From Nocardioides panacis (GTDB lineage: Bacteria; Actinomycetota; Actinomycetes; Propionibacteriales; Nocardioidaceae), in contig NZ_CP077062.1 in the NCBI RefSeq assembly GCF_019039255.1, positions 1 to 64,000 of the forward strand: a stretch of 64,000 nucleotides of DNA, written 5' to 3'. The notes beneath the pieces were generated by a model. The model ran no database searches. It was not told the DNA's origin and worked only from the letters and a program-made list of their open reading frames with translations. Every line of letters begins with the position of its first letter. Position 1 is the stretch's first letter. The translations under genes were made by a program, and so were the position numbers. Positions 45,944 through 56,370 of this stretch are shown here, in pieces.

Positions 45944-46831
45944 GTGGTGGCCGACGAGAACATCCCCTCCGCCGGTCCGAGGTTCCTCGGGCCGGCGGAG
46001 GTGCGTCTGCTGGCCGAGGAGCTCGGCCTGCGGCCCACCAAACAGCGGGGCCAGAACTTCGTCATCGACCCCAACACCGTGCGCCGCATCGTGCGCGCGT
46101 CCGGGGTCGGCCCCGACGACGTGGTCCTCGAGGTCGGTCCCGGCCTCGGCTCGCTGACCCTGGCGCTGCTGGAGTCCGTGGACCGGGTCGTCGCGGTGGA
46201 GATCGACCCGGTGCTGGCCCGGGCGCTGCCCGCCACCATCGCGGCGTACGCGCCGGACCTGGCCGGCCGCTGCGAGGTCGTCGAGGCCGACGCGCTCCGG
46301 GTCGAGGCGATCCCCGGGCCGCCGCCCACCGCGCTGGTCGCCAACCTGCCCTACAACGTGTCGGTGCCCGTGCTGCTCCACCTGATGGCGCTGCTGCCCT
46401 CGCTGCGGCACGGGCTGGTGATGGTCCAGGCCGAGGTCGCCGACCGGCTGGCCGCGCCCCCCGGCTCCAAGACCTACGGCGTCCCGTCGGTGAAGGCCGC
46501 CTGGTACGCCGACGTACGACGGGCGGGGTCGGTCAGCCGCTCGGTGTTCTGGCCGGCGCCGAACGTCGACTCCGGCCTGGTCGCCTGGACCCACCGGGAG
46601 CCGCCGGCGGTCTCCGCGACCCGCGAGCAGGTGTTCCGGGTCGTCGACGCCGCGTTCGCCCAGCGCCGCAAGATGCTGCGCTCCACGCTCAAGGACCTGG
46701 CCGGCTCGGCCGCCGCGGCGGAGGCCGCCCTCGCGCACGCCGGCGTCGACCCGATGGCCCGCGGCGAGGCCATCGGCGTGCAGCAGTTCGCGCTGATCGC
46801 CGAGGGGCTGGCGCTGGGGGTGCAGGCATGA
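45944..46831 (+). CDS. rsmA: 16S rRNA (adenine(1518)-N6/adenine(1519)-N6)-dimethyltransferase
   Basis: 295 residues from GTG 45944 or 45947. [34 protein letters not shown] and [18 protein letters not shown] are the KsgA/RsmA hallmarks, including the NLPY catalytic motif. It dimethylates two adjacent adenines near the 3' end of 16S rRNA. Its stop overlaps the ispE start (ATGA). A native C6 run (near 46457, AAPPGS) is in frame here. Confidence 0.95.
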   Translation: MVADENIPSAGPRFLGPAEVRLLAEELGLRPTKQRGQNFVIDPNTVRRIVRASGVGPDDVVLEVGPGLGSLTLALLESVDRVVAVEIDPVLARALPATIAAYAPDLAGRCEVVEADALRVEAIPGPPPTALVANLPYNVSVPVLLHLMALLPSLRHGLVMVQAEVADRLAAPPGSKTYGVPSVKAAWYADVRRAGSVSRSVFWPAPNVDSGLVAWTHREPPAVSATREQVFRVVDAAFAQRRKMLRSTLKDLAGSAAAAEAALAHAGVDPMARGEAIGVQQFALIAEGLALGVQA

Positions 46832-47757
46832 GCGGCGCCGTGACCGCCGCCGCCCCCGCCAAGATCAACCTGTCGCTGGGCGTCGGGACGCGGCGCCCCG
46901 ACGGCTTCCACCCGCTGGCGACCGTCTACCAGGCGATCGGGCTCTACGACCGGGTCACGGTCACCGACGCCGACGACCTGACCGTCTCGGTGACCGCGCA
47001 ACCGCGGATCCCCGTCGACGGGGTCCCGCTCGACGACACCAACATCGCGGTGCGCGCGGCCCGGACGCTGCGCGAGCACCACGGCGGCATCCGCCGCGGC
47101 GCCCACCTCGCGATCGACAAGGGCATCCCGGTCGCCGGCGGGATGGCCGGCGGCAGCGCCGACGCGGCTGCCGCCCTGCTCGCGCTGGACCACCTCTGGG
47201 GCCTGGGCACCCCGCGCGCCGAGCTGATGCGGATCGCCGCCGGGCTCGGCAGCGACGTGCCGTTCGCGCTGGTCGGCGGCACCGCGATCGGCTCCGGCCG
47301 CGGCGAGGTGGTGGTGCCGCTGATCACCGTCGGGGAGTACTGGTGGGTGGTGCTGGAGTCCGAGCGCGGCCTGTCCACGCCGTCGGTCTACGACGAGTTC
47401 GACGTGCTGCGCGACGGCAGCTCGGTGCCGGACCCGGAGATCCCCGACGCCCTGATGACCGCGCTGCGGGTCCACGACGTGGCGGCGCTCGGCGCCAGCC
47501 TGTCCAACGACCTGCAGGTCGCCGCGCTCCGGCTGCGGCCCGAGCTCGCCCGGGCCCTCGAGCAGGGCCGCCTGGAGTCCGCGCACGGCGCGATCGTGTC
47601 CGGCTCCGGACCCAGCTGCCTGTTCCTGTGCGAGGGCCGCTCGCACGCCGTCCAGGTGGCCGGGGGACTCCGGTCCCTCGACCTCGGGCCGGTGTCCTTC
47701 GCCCCCGGTCCGGTGCACGGCGCCCGGGTGGTCACCACCGACGACGGACGGGTCTGA
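46828..47757 (+). CDS. ispE: 4-diphosphocytidyl-2-C-methyl-D-erythritol kinase
   Basis: 309 residues. [30 protein letters not shown] opens the GHMP kinase; [21 protein letters not shown] is the ATP loop; [11 protein letters not shown] is the third motif. It phosphorylates CDP-ME in the MEP isoprenoid pathway. Coupled to rsmA by ATGA and one base before the ABC-F gene. Confidence 0.95.
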   Translation: MSGAVTAAAPAKINLSLGVGTRRPDGFHPLATVYQAIGLYDRVTVTDADDLTVSVTAQPRIPVDGVPLDDTNIAVRAARTLREHHGGIRRGAHLAIDKGIPVAGGMAGGSADAAAALLALDHLWGLGTPRAELMRIAAGLGSDVPFALVGGTAIGSGRGEVVVPLITVGEYWWVVLESERGLSTPSVYDEFDVLRDGSSVPDPEIPDALMTALRVHDVAALGASLSNDLQVAALRLRPELARALEQGRLESAHGAIVSGSGPSCLFLCEGRSHAVQVAGGLRSLDLGPVSFAPGPVHGARVVTTDDGRV

Positions 47758-47758
47758 G

Positions 47759-49555
<1,797 letters not shown>

Positions 49556-49562
49556 CCCGGGC

Positions 49563-49650
49563 CCGGGACAAGCCCGACCCGGGTCCAGGACCAGGCCGAC
49601 CCGGGCCCGGCAACAGGTCGAGTCGTGCCCGGGACAAAGCCGAGCCGGGC
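49563..49650. repeat. Four degenerate 22-bp tandem repeats
   Basis: Units start at 49563, 49585, 49607 and 49629. Each begins CC(G/A)G and most end (C/G)CCGGGC-like; all are exactly 22 bp but differ at up to about nine positions. Together with the inverted array downstream they fill the gap between the ABC-F stop and the osmoprotectant operon. Confidence 0.75.
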
Positions 49651-49675
49651 CTTGCGTCTCGCAAGACCCGGCTCG
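49641..49675. terminator. Hairpin at the junction of the inverted 22-bp arrays
   Basis: CGAGCCGGG (49641-49649) pairs with CCCGGCTCG (49667-49675), and TTGCG (49652-49656) with CGCAA (49660-49664), loop TCT. Its left arm belongs to repeat unit 4 and its right arm to the first copy of the inverted array. Positioned between two convergent operons, it probably ends both, although no T-tract is present. Confidence 0.6.
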
Positions 49676-49772
49676 GGGTGTACCAAGACCCGGCTCGGGG
49701 TGTACCAAGACCCGGCTCGGGGTGTACCAAGACCCGGCTCGGGGTGAACCAAGACCCGGCTCGGGGTGAGCT
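49663..49772. repeat. Five near-perfect 22-bp tandem repeats (inverted relative to the first array)
   Basis: Copies start at 49663, 49685, 49707, 49729 and 49751. Each carries AAGACCCGGCTCGGGGTG; copies 1-3 continue TACC, copy 4 AACC, and copy 5 diverges. The reverse complement shares the CCGAGCCGGG core with unit 4 of the upstream array. The near identity suggests recent amplification. There are no spacers. Confidence 0.9.
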
Positions 49773-49774
49773 GG

Positions 49775-50701
49775 TCAGCCGATGTTGTTGGCGTCCAGGA
49801 ACTCCTTGGCCACGGTGGCCGAGTCCTTCTTGTCGACGGCGACCTCGGCGAGGTACTTCGTCAGGTCCTCGGTGGTGAGCGCCTTGGAGACCTCGTTGAC
49901 GGCGGACTTCACGGTGTCGTCGACCTTGGAGGAGCGGATCACCGGCACGATGTTCTGCGCGAGGAACAGGTTCTTGGTGTCCTCGAGCACGACCAGGTGG
50001 TCGGTCTCGATCGTGGAGTCGGTGGAGAAGATGTTGGCGACCTGGATGTCGCCCTTCTTCAGCGCCGCCTTGGTGAGCGGGCCGCCCGGGTCGAGCGGCT
50101 TGAACTCCTTGAACTTGATGCCGTACAGCTTGTCCAGCCCGACGACGCCCTGGTAGCGCTTGGCGAACTCCGGGCCGGCGCCGAGCACCAGCTTGCTCGC
50201 GACCGGCTTGAGGTCGTCGATGGTCTTGAGGTTGTACTTGCTGGCGGTCTCCGAGGTGACGGTCAGCGTGTCCTTGTCCTCGGCGGCCGACTGCTCGAGC
50301 GTCTCGGTGCCCTTGGGCAGCACCTTCTGCAGGGCCGCGTAGACCTCGTCGGGGGTGCTGACGTCGTTCGGCACGGTCCCGCCCTCGGACAGCGCTGCGA
50401 GGAGCGCGCCGTTGTACTCCGGGATCATGTCGATCGAGCCGTCGCCGAGCGCCTTGAGGTAGAGCTCGCGGGCACCGATGTTGAACTTGCGGTTGACCTT
50501 GACGTCCTTGGCCTCCAGGGCCTGGGCGTACATCTCGGCGAGCAGCTCGTTCTCGGGGAAGTTCGCCGAGCCGATGGTGATGGTCGAGGAGTCGGACGAG
50601 CCGGAGCCACCAGCGCTCGTCGGGTCACCCCCGCAGGCACTGAGCGGCAGGACCGCCGCCACCACCGCGGCGATCGCGATGAGCTTGGACTTCCTGGGCA
50701 T
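49775..50701 (-). CDS. Osmoprotectant (glycine betaine/choline) ABC transporter substrate-binding lipoprotein
   Basis: 308 residues. The signal peptide ends in the lipobox LSAC (Cys about 23) followed by a Ser/Gly linker. ITIGSANFPENELLAEMYAQAL and IDMIPEYNGALLAAL are typical of the OpuAC/QAT family. It should capture betaine, choline or related quaternary amines outside the membrane. Last gene of the leftward operon, 23 bp after the second permease; its stop borders the repeat block. Confidence 0.93.
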   Translation of the reverse strand: MPRKSKLIAIAAVVAAVLPLSACGGDPTSAGGSGSSDSSTITIGSANFPENELLAEMYAQALEAKDVKVNRKFNIGARELYLKALGDGSIDMIPEYNGALLAALSEGGTVPNDVSTPDEVYAALQKVLPKGTETLEQSAAEDKDTLTVTSETASKYNLKTIDDLKPVASKLVLGAGPEFAKRYQGVVGLDKLYGIKFKEFKPLDPGGPLTKAALKKGDIQVANIFSTDSTIETDHLVVLEDTKNLFLAQNIVPVIRSSKVDDTVKSAVNEVSKALTTEDLTKYLAEVAVDKKDSATVAKEFLDANNIG

Positions 50702-50724
50702 GGGTGGAACCTTTCGTTTGGCCG

Positions 50725-51468
50725 CTAGCGGGAGGTGCCGGCGGTGCGGGCTGGGGGTGAGGCGGGCGCGGGACGGGTGCGCCGGGTGCCGCGGCTCTGG
50801 ATGCCGGGCGAGACGACCGCGCGCTCGGTGGCCGCGCCGAGCAGGTCGAAGGCGATCGCGAGCAGCGCGACGAGCACGGCGCCGGCGAACACCTGGTCGT
50901 AGGCGTTGAAGCTCAGCCCGTCGATCAACAGCCGGCCGAGCCCGCCGAAGCCGACGTACGCCGCGACCGTGGCCGTCGCGCAGACCTGCAGGGTGGCGCT
51001 GCGCAGGCCGCTGATGATCAGCGGCAGCGCCATCGGCACCTCGGCGCGGAACAGCACCTGCGTCGGCCGCATGCCCATGCCCACCGCGGCGTCCACCGCC
51101 GAGCGGTCGACCGACCGGATCCCGGCGTACGTCGCGGCCAGGATCGGCGGCACGGCCAGGACGACCAGTGCCACCAGCACCGGAAGCGTGCCGATGCCGA
51201 CGAGGGTGACCATCAGGCTCAGCAGCCCGAAGGTCGGCAGCGAGCGTCCGGCGTTGCCGATGTTGATCGCCAGGAAGGCGCCCCGGTTGGTGTGCCCGAT
51301 CAGCAGCCCGACCGGCAGCGCGATGGCGGCGCTGATCAGCACCGCGACCAGGGTGTACTCGATGTGCTGGAGCAGCAGGTGCGGGATCGAGCCGCTCGTC
51401 GACCAGGCCCAGTTGGCGCCGTCGAGGAGGTAGCCGAAGTAGTTGATCATCGGCGTGACGGCGGTCAT
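50725..51468 (-). CDS. Osmoprotectant ABC transporter permease (second subunit)
   Basis: 247 residues from ATG 51468, overlapping the upstream permease stop (ATGA). Five to six membrane helices with the BPD permease motif AAVGMGMRPTQVLFRAEVPMALPLIISGLR, the EAA loop that contacts the ATPase. The C-terminal 30 residues are basic and Pro/Thr-rich. It pairs with the other permease to form the membrane pore. Confidence 0.92.
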   Translation of the reverse strand: MTAVTPMINYFGYLLDGANWAWSTSGSIPHLLLQHIEYTLVAVLISAAIALPVGLLIGHTNRGAFLAINIGNAGRSLPTFGLLSLMVTLVGIGTLPVLVALVVLAVPPILAATYAGIRSVDRSAVDAAVGMGMRPTQVLFRAEVPMALPLIISGLRSATLQVCATATVAAYVGFGGLGRLLIDGLSFNAYDQVFAGAVLVALLAIAFDLLGAATERAVVSPGIQSRGTRRTRPAPASPPARTAGTSR

Positions 51469-52109
51469 CGTGCCACCACCCGGGTCCAGGGGGTGAGCCG
51501 GCGCTGGGTGAGCACCAGGGCCAGGTCGCACAGCCCGGCGAGCAGCACCGACAAGATGATGCCGATCAGGATCGGCTCGATGAAGTCCAGCTGGAGGCCG
51601 CGGGTGAACAGGGCGCCGAGGCCGCCGATGCCCACGAAGGCACCGACGCTGACCAGGCTGATGCTGGACACCGTGGCGACCCGGAGGCCGGCGAACATCA
51701 CCGGCAGCGCCATCGGCAGCTCGACACCCAGCAGCTGGCGCACCGGGCGGTAGCCCAGCGCGTGCGCGGCCCGGGTGGTCTCGCCCTGGACCGACAGCAG
51801 CGCGTCGGCGACGGTCCGCGCCATCAGCGCGAGGGTGTAGATCGTCAGCGCGATCACGATGTTCAAGGGGGACAGCACGCCGATGCCGACGACGGCCGGG
51901 ATCACCACGAACAGCGCCAGCGACGGGATGGAGTAGAGCACCCCGCCGATGTTCACGATCGGCTGGTAGAGCGAGCGGTAGCGGACCGCGAGGTAGCCGA
52001 TCGGCAGCGCGATCAGGGTGCCGAGGAGCACCGGCACGAGCGAGAGCCAGATGTGCTGGCCGAGCGCGTCCAGGATCGTGGAGCGGTTGTTCACCGCGTA
52101 GTCGATCAT
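51465..52109 (-). CDS. Osmoprotectant ABC transporter permease (first subunit)
   Basis: 214 residues from ATG 52109. The EAA-type loop is AHALGYRPVRQLLGVELPMALPVMFAGLR. Hydrophobic helices cover most of the chain. It overlaps both neighbours by 4 bp, so the operon is translated as a coupled unit. Confidence 0.92.
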   Translation of the reverse strand: MIDYAVNNRSTILDALGQHIWLSLVPVLLGTLIALPIGYLAVRYRSLYQPIVNIGGVLYSIPSLALFVVIPAVVGIGVLSPLNIVIALTIYTLALMARTVADALLSVQGETTRAAHALGYRPVRQLLGVELPMALPVMFAGLRVATVSSISLVSVGAFVGIGGLGALFTRGLQLDFIEPILIGIILSVLLAGLCDLALVLTQRRLTPWTRVVAR

Positions 52110-53179
52110 CGGGCCGCCTGGGACCGGTCCCGCTCGTTGCCGACGTGCCGGAGCCCGGTGAGGTGCCGGGCGATCGCCTCGTGCGCGACGATCCCGTCGG
52201 CCACCCCGTCGCGGTCGACGCGGACCGCGGCGCCGGCGGGCGAGGTGATCGCGAGGTCGGTGACCAGGCGGAGCGTGTCGGTGCCGGTGAACGTGCCGGG
52301 CAGCGGCCGCAGCCGCTCGGACCCGTCGACCGACCAGCCGCGCGGCCGGCCGTCGTCGTCCAGCACCAGGCGTACGGCGTCCAGCCGGTCGACGTACGCG
52401 GTGACCGGCTCGACCTCGAGCTCGGCGGCGGTGAGGAACGACAGCCCGCGGAAGCCCCGGTCCCGGCCCACGAAGTCCGCGACGAAGTCGTCGGCGGGGT
52501 TGTCGAGCAGGTCCTGCGGGGAGCCGAGCTGGGCGAGGTGACCGCCCTCGCGGAAGATCGCCACGTTGTCGCCGAGCTTGATCGCCTCGTCGATGTCGTG
52601 GGTGACGAACGCGATGGTCTTGCCGAGCTCGGCCTGCAGGCGCAGGAACTCCTTCTGCAGCCCGTCCCGGACGATCGGGTCGACGGCGCTGAACGGCTCG
52701 TCCATCAGCATCACCGGCGGGTCGGCGGCCAGCGCCCGGGCGACGCCGACGCGCTGCTGCTGCCCGCCGGAGAGCTGTGCGGGGTAGCGGTGCGCCAGCG
52801 AGCTGTCGAGGCCGACCCGGGTGAGCAGCTCGGCGGCCTGCTCGCGGGCCTGCTTCTTGTTCACGCCGTTGAGCAGCGGCACCGTCGCGATGTTGTCCAC
52901 GATCGTGCGGTGCGGGAACAGCCCGGCGTTCTGGATGACGTAGCCGATCTTGCGGCGCAGCAGCGCCGCGTCCTGCTTCGACACGTCCTCGCCGTCGATC
53001 GAGATCACCCCGGAGGTCGGCTCGATGGTGCGGTTGATCATCCGCAGGCTGGTGGTCTTGCCGCACCCGGACGGCCCGACGAAGACGGTGATCTGCCCGG
53101 TCGGGAGCTCCAGCGAGAGGTTGTCGACCGCGACGCTCCCACCCGGAAAGGTCTTGGTCACCTCGTCGAACGTGATCAT
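52106..53179 (-). CDS. Osmoprotectant ABC transporter ATP-binding protein
   Basis: 357 residues. Walker A GPSGCGKTTSL, signature LSGGQQQRVGVARAL, Walker B PVMLMDEPFSAVDP and the switch histidine THDIDEA are all present. Residues 240-350 form a CBS-like regulatory tail, as in OpuA/OpuC ATPases that sense ionic strength. First gene of the operon ATPase-permease-permease-binding protein. Confidence 0.94.
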   Translation of the reverse strand: MITFDEVTKTFPGGSVAVDNLSLELPTGQITVFVGPSGCGKTTSLRMINRTIEPTSGVISIDGEDVSKQDAALLRRKIGYVIQNAGLFPHRTIVDNIATVPLLNGVNKKQAREQAAELLTRVGLDSSLAHRYPAQLSGGQQQRVGVARALAADPPVMLMDEPFSAVDPIVRDGLQKEFLRLQAELGKTIAFVTHDIDEAIKLGDNVAIFREGGHLAQLGSPQDLLDNPADDFVADFVGRDRGFRGLSFLTAAELEVEPVTAYVDRLDAVRLVLDDDGRPRGWSVDGSERLRPLPGTFTGTDTLRLVTDLAITSPAGAAVRVDRDGVADGIVAHEAIARHLTGLRHVGNERDRSQAAR

Positions 53180-53254
53180 CGAGCTCTCCGAACTTCTGGG
53201 TCCGTCACCGGGTGTCGCGGGTACCGAGAGATAATCTACTGGGTAGGTAGGGAT

Positions 53255-54781
53255 TCAGGGGGTATCGCGCGCGGGGTGGAACGCCGCGTCGGCGGGGGCG
53301 TGGAGTACGTCGTGTGCCCAACCTACGCCGAGCACAAACGCAATGGCACGGACGTCGCGGCCGAAATGCCGATCCGTTATCTGGTCGGGCAGGACCTCAG
53401 AAGCCTTGCGCAACACCAGTTGCAGCGTCGCGGAGCCGCGCGGCCGGTCGGGTCCGAGCAGCGTCGCCTGGTGGACGGCGAGCAGCTCGCAGGCGGTGAC
53501 GTCGCGCAGCACGGCGAGCGCGTCCTGCAGCGCCTGCGCGCTCTCGAGGCCGAAGCTCTGCACGTCCTCCTGGCCCAGGGAGGTCTCGGTGGCGCCGAGC
53601 GACGCCGGTGCCGCCGTACGACGGGCCGCGTGCACGAGGCCCACCGCGCGCTTGTGCACCACGACCAGGCCGGCCTGCCGCCCGGGGTCGGCGGACAGCT
53701 GCGGGGCGAGGCCGGTGACCCGGGCGTCGAGCATCCGGTGCAGCCGCGCCGCACCGGTCTCGGCGAGGTGCAGCACCGCGAGGCGGACGCCGTCGGCGCA
53801 GGCCGCGAGGTCGAACCCGTCGAAGCCGGCGGTGCCGAGGAACCGGCCGTCGACCAGCGCGGGGGAGGTGCTGACCGCGGCCAGCGACCGGTCGACGGCG
53901 TCCTCGAGGTGCCGGGCGCTGCGCAGCAGGTGAGCGATCGCCGGGCCGGTGACCCGGAACGACACCGGTGCCTGGAGCATCCGCGGGCCGGGCTCGTCGC
54001 CGGCCAGCCGGAGCAGCCCTTCGTGCACCGCGGCCAGCACCTCGTCGCCGCGGGCCAGGGCGGCGACGTACGGGTCCCGGGGCGCACGCAGCACCGCGAC
54101 CTCCGCGGCGGCGACGGCCAGCGCCTGCGCGGCGTGCACCCGGGCGTCGTGGGCGAGCAGGACCGCGCGGGCGGTGGCGACCGGCACGCCCTGCAGCAGC
54201 GCGACGCCCTCCTTGGTGCCGCAGGTGTACGGCGCGAGGCCGGCCCGGGCCAGCGCGTCCGCGGCCGCCAGCGTCGTGCCGTCCGCCGCGAGCGCGTCGC
54301 CGCTGCCGGTGAGCAGCCCGCCCAGGTGGGCCAGCGGGATGATCTCGCCGGCCGCGCCGTTGGCGGTGGCGGGCAGCGCCGGCAGGACGTCGGCGTCGAG
54401 CAGCGCGACCAGCGCGGTCGCGAGCGCGGGGGAGATCCCGGTCTCCGGGTCGAGCAGGGTGCGCAGCCGGGTGGCCAGCACGGCACGCGTGGTGCGCCGG
54501 TCCAGCCACGGGGCCGTGCCCACGGCCCGCGCGAGCATCAGGTCGCCCTGGTAGGCCGGCTGCTCCGCGGCGCCCACGGCGAGGTGTGACTGGAGGCCCA
54601 TGCCGGTGGTGACGCCGTACACCGGGCCGGCGTCGGTCAGCGTCGCCACCGTCAGGTCGCGGGAGACCTGCAGCGCGGCCAGCAGGTCGGGGTCGAGCCG
54701 GAGCCGGGCGCCGTCGGCCACCGCGAGCACGGCCGCGGCGTCGAGGTCGGGGGCCTCCCGCACGTGGACGGTGCCGGTCAT
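53255..54781 (-). CDS. Aromatic amino acid lyase (HAL/PAL family) lacking the MIO serine
   Basis: 508 residues, usual length. YGVTTGMGLQSHL matches the lid region (YGxxTGFG), and the TATANGAAGEIIPLAHLGGLL segment aligns with GASGDLAPLAH. The MIO cofactor normally forms from Ala-Ser-Gly; here the triad is Ala143-Ala144-Gly145, with the middle codon GCC at 54350-54352. GFDGFDLAACADGVRL and the C-terminal QEDVQSFG motif (QEDxxS) are kept. Ordinary ammonia elimination would be lost, so it may be an atypical or non-catalytic member. Coupled (ATGA) to the OCD-family gene. Confidence 0.85.
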   Translation of the reverse strand: MTGTVHVREAPDLDAAAVLAVADGARLRLDPDLLAALQVSRDLTVATLTDAGPVYGVTTGMGLQSHLAVGAAEQPAYQGDLMLARAVGTAPWLDRRTTRAVLATRLRTLLDPETGISPALATALVALLDADVLPALPATANGAAGEIIPLAHLGGLLTGSGDALAADGTTLAAADALARAGLAPYTCGTKEGVALLQGVPVATARAVLLAHDARVHAAQALAVAAAEVAVLRAPRDPYVAALARGDEVLAAVHEGLLRLAGDEPGPRMLQAPVSFRVTGPAIAHLLRSARHLEDAVDRSLAAVSTSPALVDGRFLGTAGFDGFDLAACADGVRLAVLHLAETGAARLHRMLDARVTGLAPQLSADPGRQAGLVVVHKRAVGLVHAARRTAAPASLGATETSLGQEDVQSFGLESAQALQDALAVLRDVTACELLAVHQATLLGPDRPRGSATLQLVLRKASEVLPDQITDRHFGRDVRAIAFVLGVGWAHDVLHAPADAAFHPARDTP

Positions 54782-55789
54782 CGGTAGCGCAGCATCGTGC
54801 CGGCGTCGACCGCCTCGGCCCGCTGCAGGATCAGGTGCGCGACGGCCACGTCGAGGATCGAGAGGCCGCGGTGCCAGAGCAGGATCCGCTCGTCGTCGCT
54901 CTCGCGCCCCGGCTTCTGCCCGGACACGACCTGCCCCAGCTCGGCGTACAGCGTCTCTGGGCTCAGCCGGCCGGTGTCGACGTGCGCACGCAGCGCGCCG
55001 AACCGGCCGGACTGCGCCTCGCGCCAGTCGTCGACCACGACCTTGTCCATCACGTCGAGCAGGTCGAGCTCGACGGCGCTGACCGTGCCGTAGGGCACCA
55101 CGAACGCACCGGGCTTCCACGGCAGCGGTGCGCAGCAGCGGCGCCGGGGTGGTCAGCCGGGTGGCCTCGACCAGGATGTCGGCGTCGTCGAAGGCCTCCT
55201 CGACGGTGGCGACGACCCGCACCGGGGTGTCGGTGGCGGCCCGCAGCTGCTCGCCGAAGGCCTCCCGGGACTCGGCGCGCCGGCTGGCCACCCGGATCTC
55301 GTCGAGGTCGAAGAGCGCGTCGAGCATGGTGACGTTGGAGAACGCGGTGCCGCGGGCGCCGGCGTGGCCGAGCACCTTGCTGTCCGGACGGGCCAGGTGC
55401 TTGGCGCCGACCGCGGTCATCGCGCCGGTGCGGGCCTCGGTGATCAAGGTGGCGTCCATCACCGACAGCGGGACGCCGGTGTGCGGGTCGTAGAGGGTGG
55501 CCAGCCCGAGCTCGCTGGGCAGCCCGTGCTCGTAGTTGGGCACGAAGTCGCCGACGACCTTGATGCCGGACACGCCGCGCTCGCCGAGCGTGGAGACGTG
55601 CCCGCGCAGCACGTTGAAGTGCCCCACCCCGCCGTTGTCGGGCACCAGGTGCACGCGCGGCTCGAACACCGTCTCGCCCCGGCCGTGCGCGGCCACCACC
55701 GACTCCACCGCGTCGATGATGTCGGTGCTGCCCAGGCCGAGCCCGTCGATGTCGGGACCGGACAGGAACCGCAGCCAGATCTCGCGCAT
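54778..55789 (-). CDS. Ornithine cyclodeaminase/mu-crystallin family protein (tyramine oxidase subunit B-like, apparent frameshift)
   Basis: About 337 residues from ATG 55789 after repair. GVSGIKVVGDFVPNYEHGLPSE and TEARTGAMTAVGAKHLARPD carry the substrate Lys/Arg; GHAGARGTAFSNVTMLDAL is the nucleotide loop. The frame breaks at CC 55117-55118 (CTTCCACG); removing one base gives LLRTAAVKPGAFVVPYGTVSA. Related database proteins are named tyramine oxidase subunit B, although no amine-oxidase subunit lies nearby. It is between marR and the lyase gene in one operon. An alternative GTG start is at 55792. Confidence 0.82.
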
Positions 55790-56283
55790 CACGCCTCCCG
55801 CTCGAAGGGGACCACCAGCGCGCGCAGCAGGTCGGCGAGCCGGCGCTGGTCGTCGGCGTCGAGCCCGGCGAGCAACGCCCGCTCCCGCGACAGCAGGCCC
55901 TCGAGGGCGCCGTCGACGGTGCTGCGCCCGGTGCCGGTCAGCCGGACCAGCACCCCGCGCCGGTCGCGCGGGTCGGGCAGCCGCTCGACGAGACCGCGGG
56001 CGGCCAGCCGGTCGACGCGGTTGGTCATCGTCCCGCTGGTCACGAGGGTCTCCTTGAGCAGCCGGCCGGGGGACAGCTCGTACGGCGTGCCCGCCCGGCG
56101 CAGCGCCGCGAGCACGTCGAACTCCCAGGACTCGATGGCGTGCTCGGCGAAGGCCTGCCGGCGGGCCCGGTCGAGGTGGTGGCCCAGCCGGGTGACCCGG
56201 CTGAGCACCTCCATCGGCTGCAGGTCGAGGTCGGCGCGTTCCCGCTGCCAGGCCTCGACGAGCCGGTCGACCTCGTCACGCAT
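55789..56283 (-). CDS. MarR-family transcriptional regulator
   Basis: 164 residues from ATG 56283; ATG 56295 and 56316 are alternatives. Winged helix: WEFDVLAALRRAGTPYELSPGRLLKETLVTSGTMTNRVDRLAARGLVERLPDPRDRRGVLVRLT. It heads a leftward operon with the OCD and lyase genes and is divergent from tam, with two TCTTGAC-type palindromes between. It probably represses both directions until a ligand binds. Confidence 0.9.
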   Translation of the reverse strand: MRDEVDRLVEAWQRERADLDLQPMEVLSRVTRLGHHLDRARRQAFAEHAIESWEFDVLAALRRAGTPYELSPGRLLKETLVTSGTMTNRVDRLAARGLVERLPDPRDRRGVLVRLTGTGRSTVDGALEGLLSRERALLAGLDADDQRRLADLLRALVVPFEREA

Positions 56284-56307
56284 GCCGCCGATCATAGCCG
56301 TCGAGAT

Positions 56308-56355
56308 TCTTGACATCGAGAGACCGGGGACGGCAGAGTTATCTTGACGTCAAGA
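56308..56355. promoter_or_regulatory. Two MarR-type operator palindromes between marR and tam
   Basis: A perfect 14-bp palindrome TCTTGACGTCAAGA lies at 56342-56355, and an imperfect copy TCTTGACATCGAGA at 56308-56321, with centres 34 bp apart. The second is 15 bp before the tam start; the first is just upstream of marR. Similar CTTGA-TCAAG sites are typical MarR operators, which supports autoregulation and control of tam. Confidence 0.75.
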
Positions 56356-56370
56356 GACTTGGGAGCCGCG

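Noticed and set aside
49563-49772. CRISPR-like array
   Set aside because: The 22-bp units are directly adjacent with no unique spacers, two inverted sets exist, and no cas genes are present.
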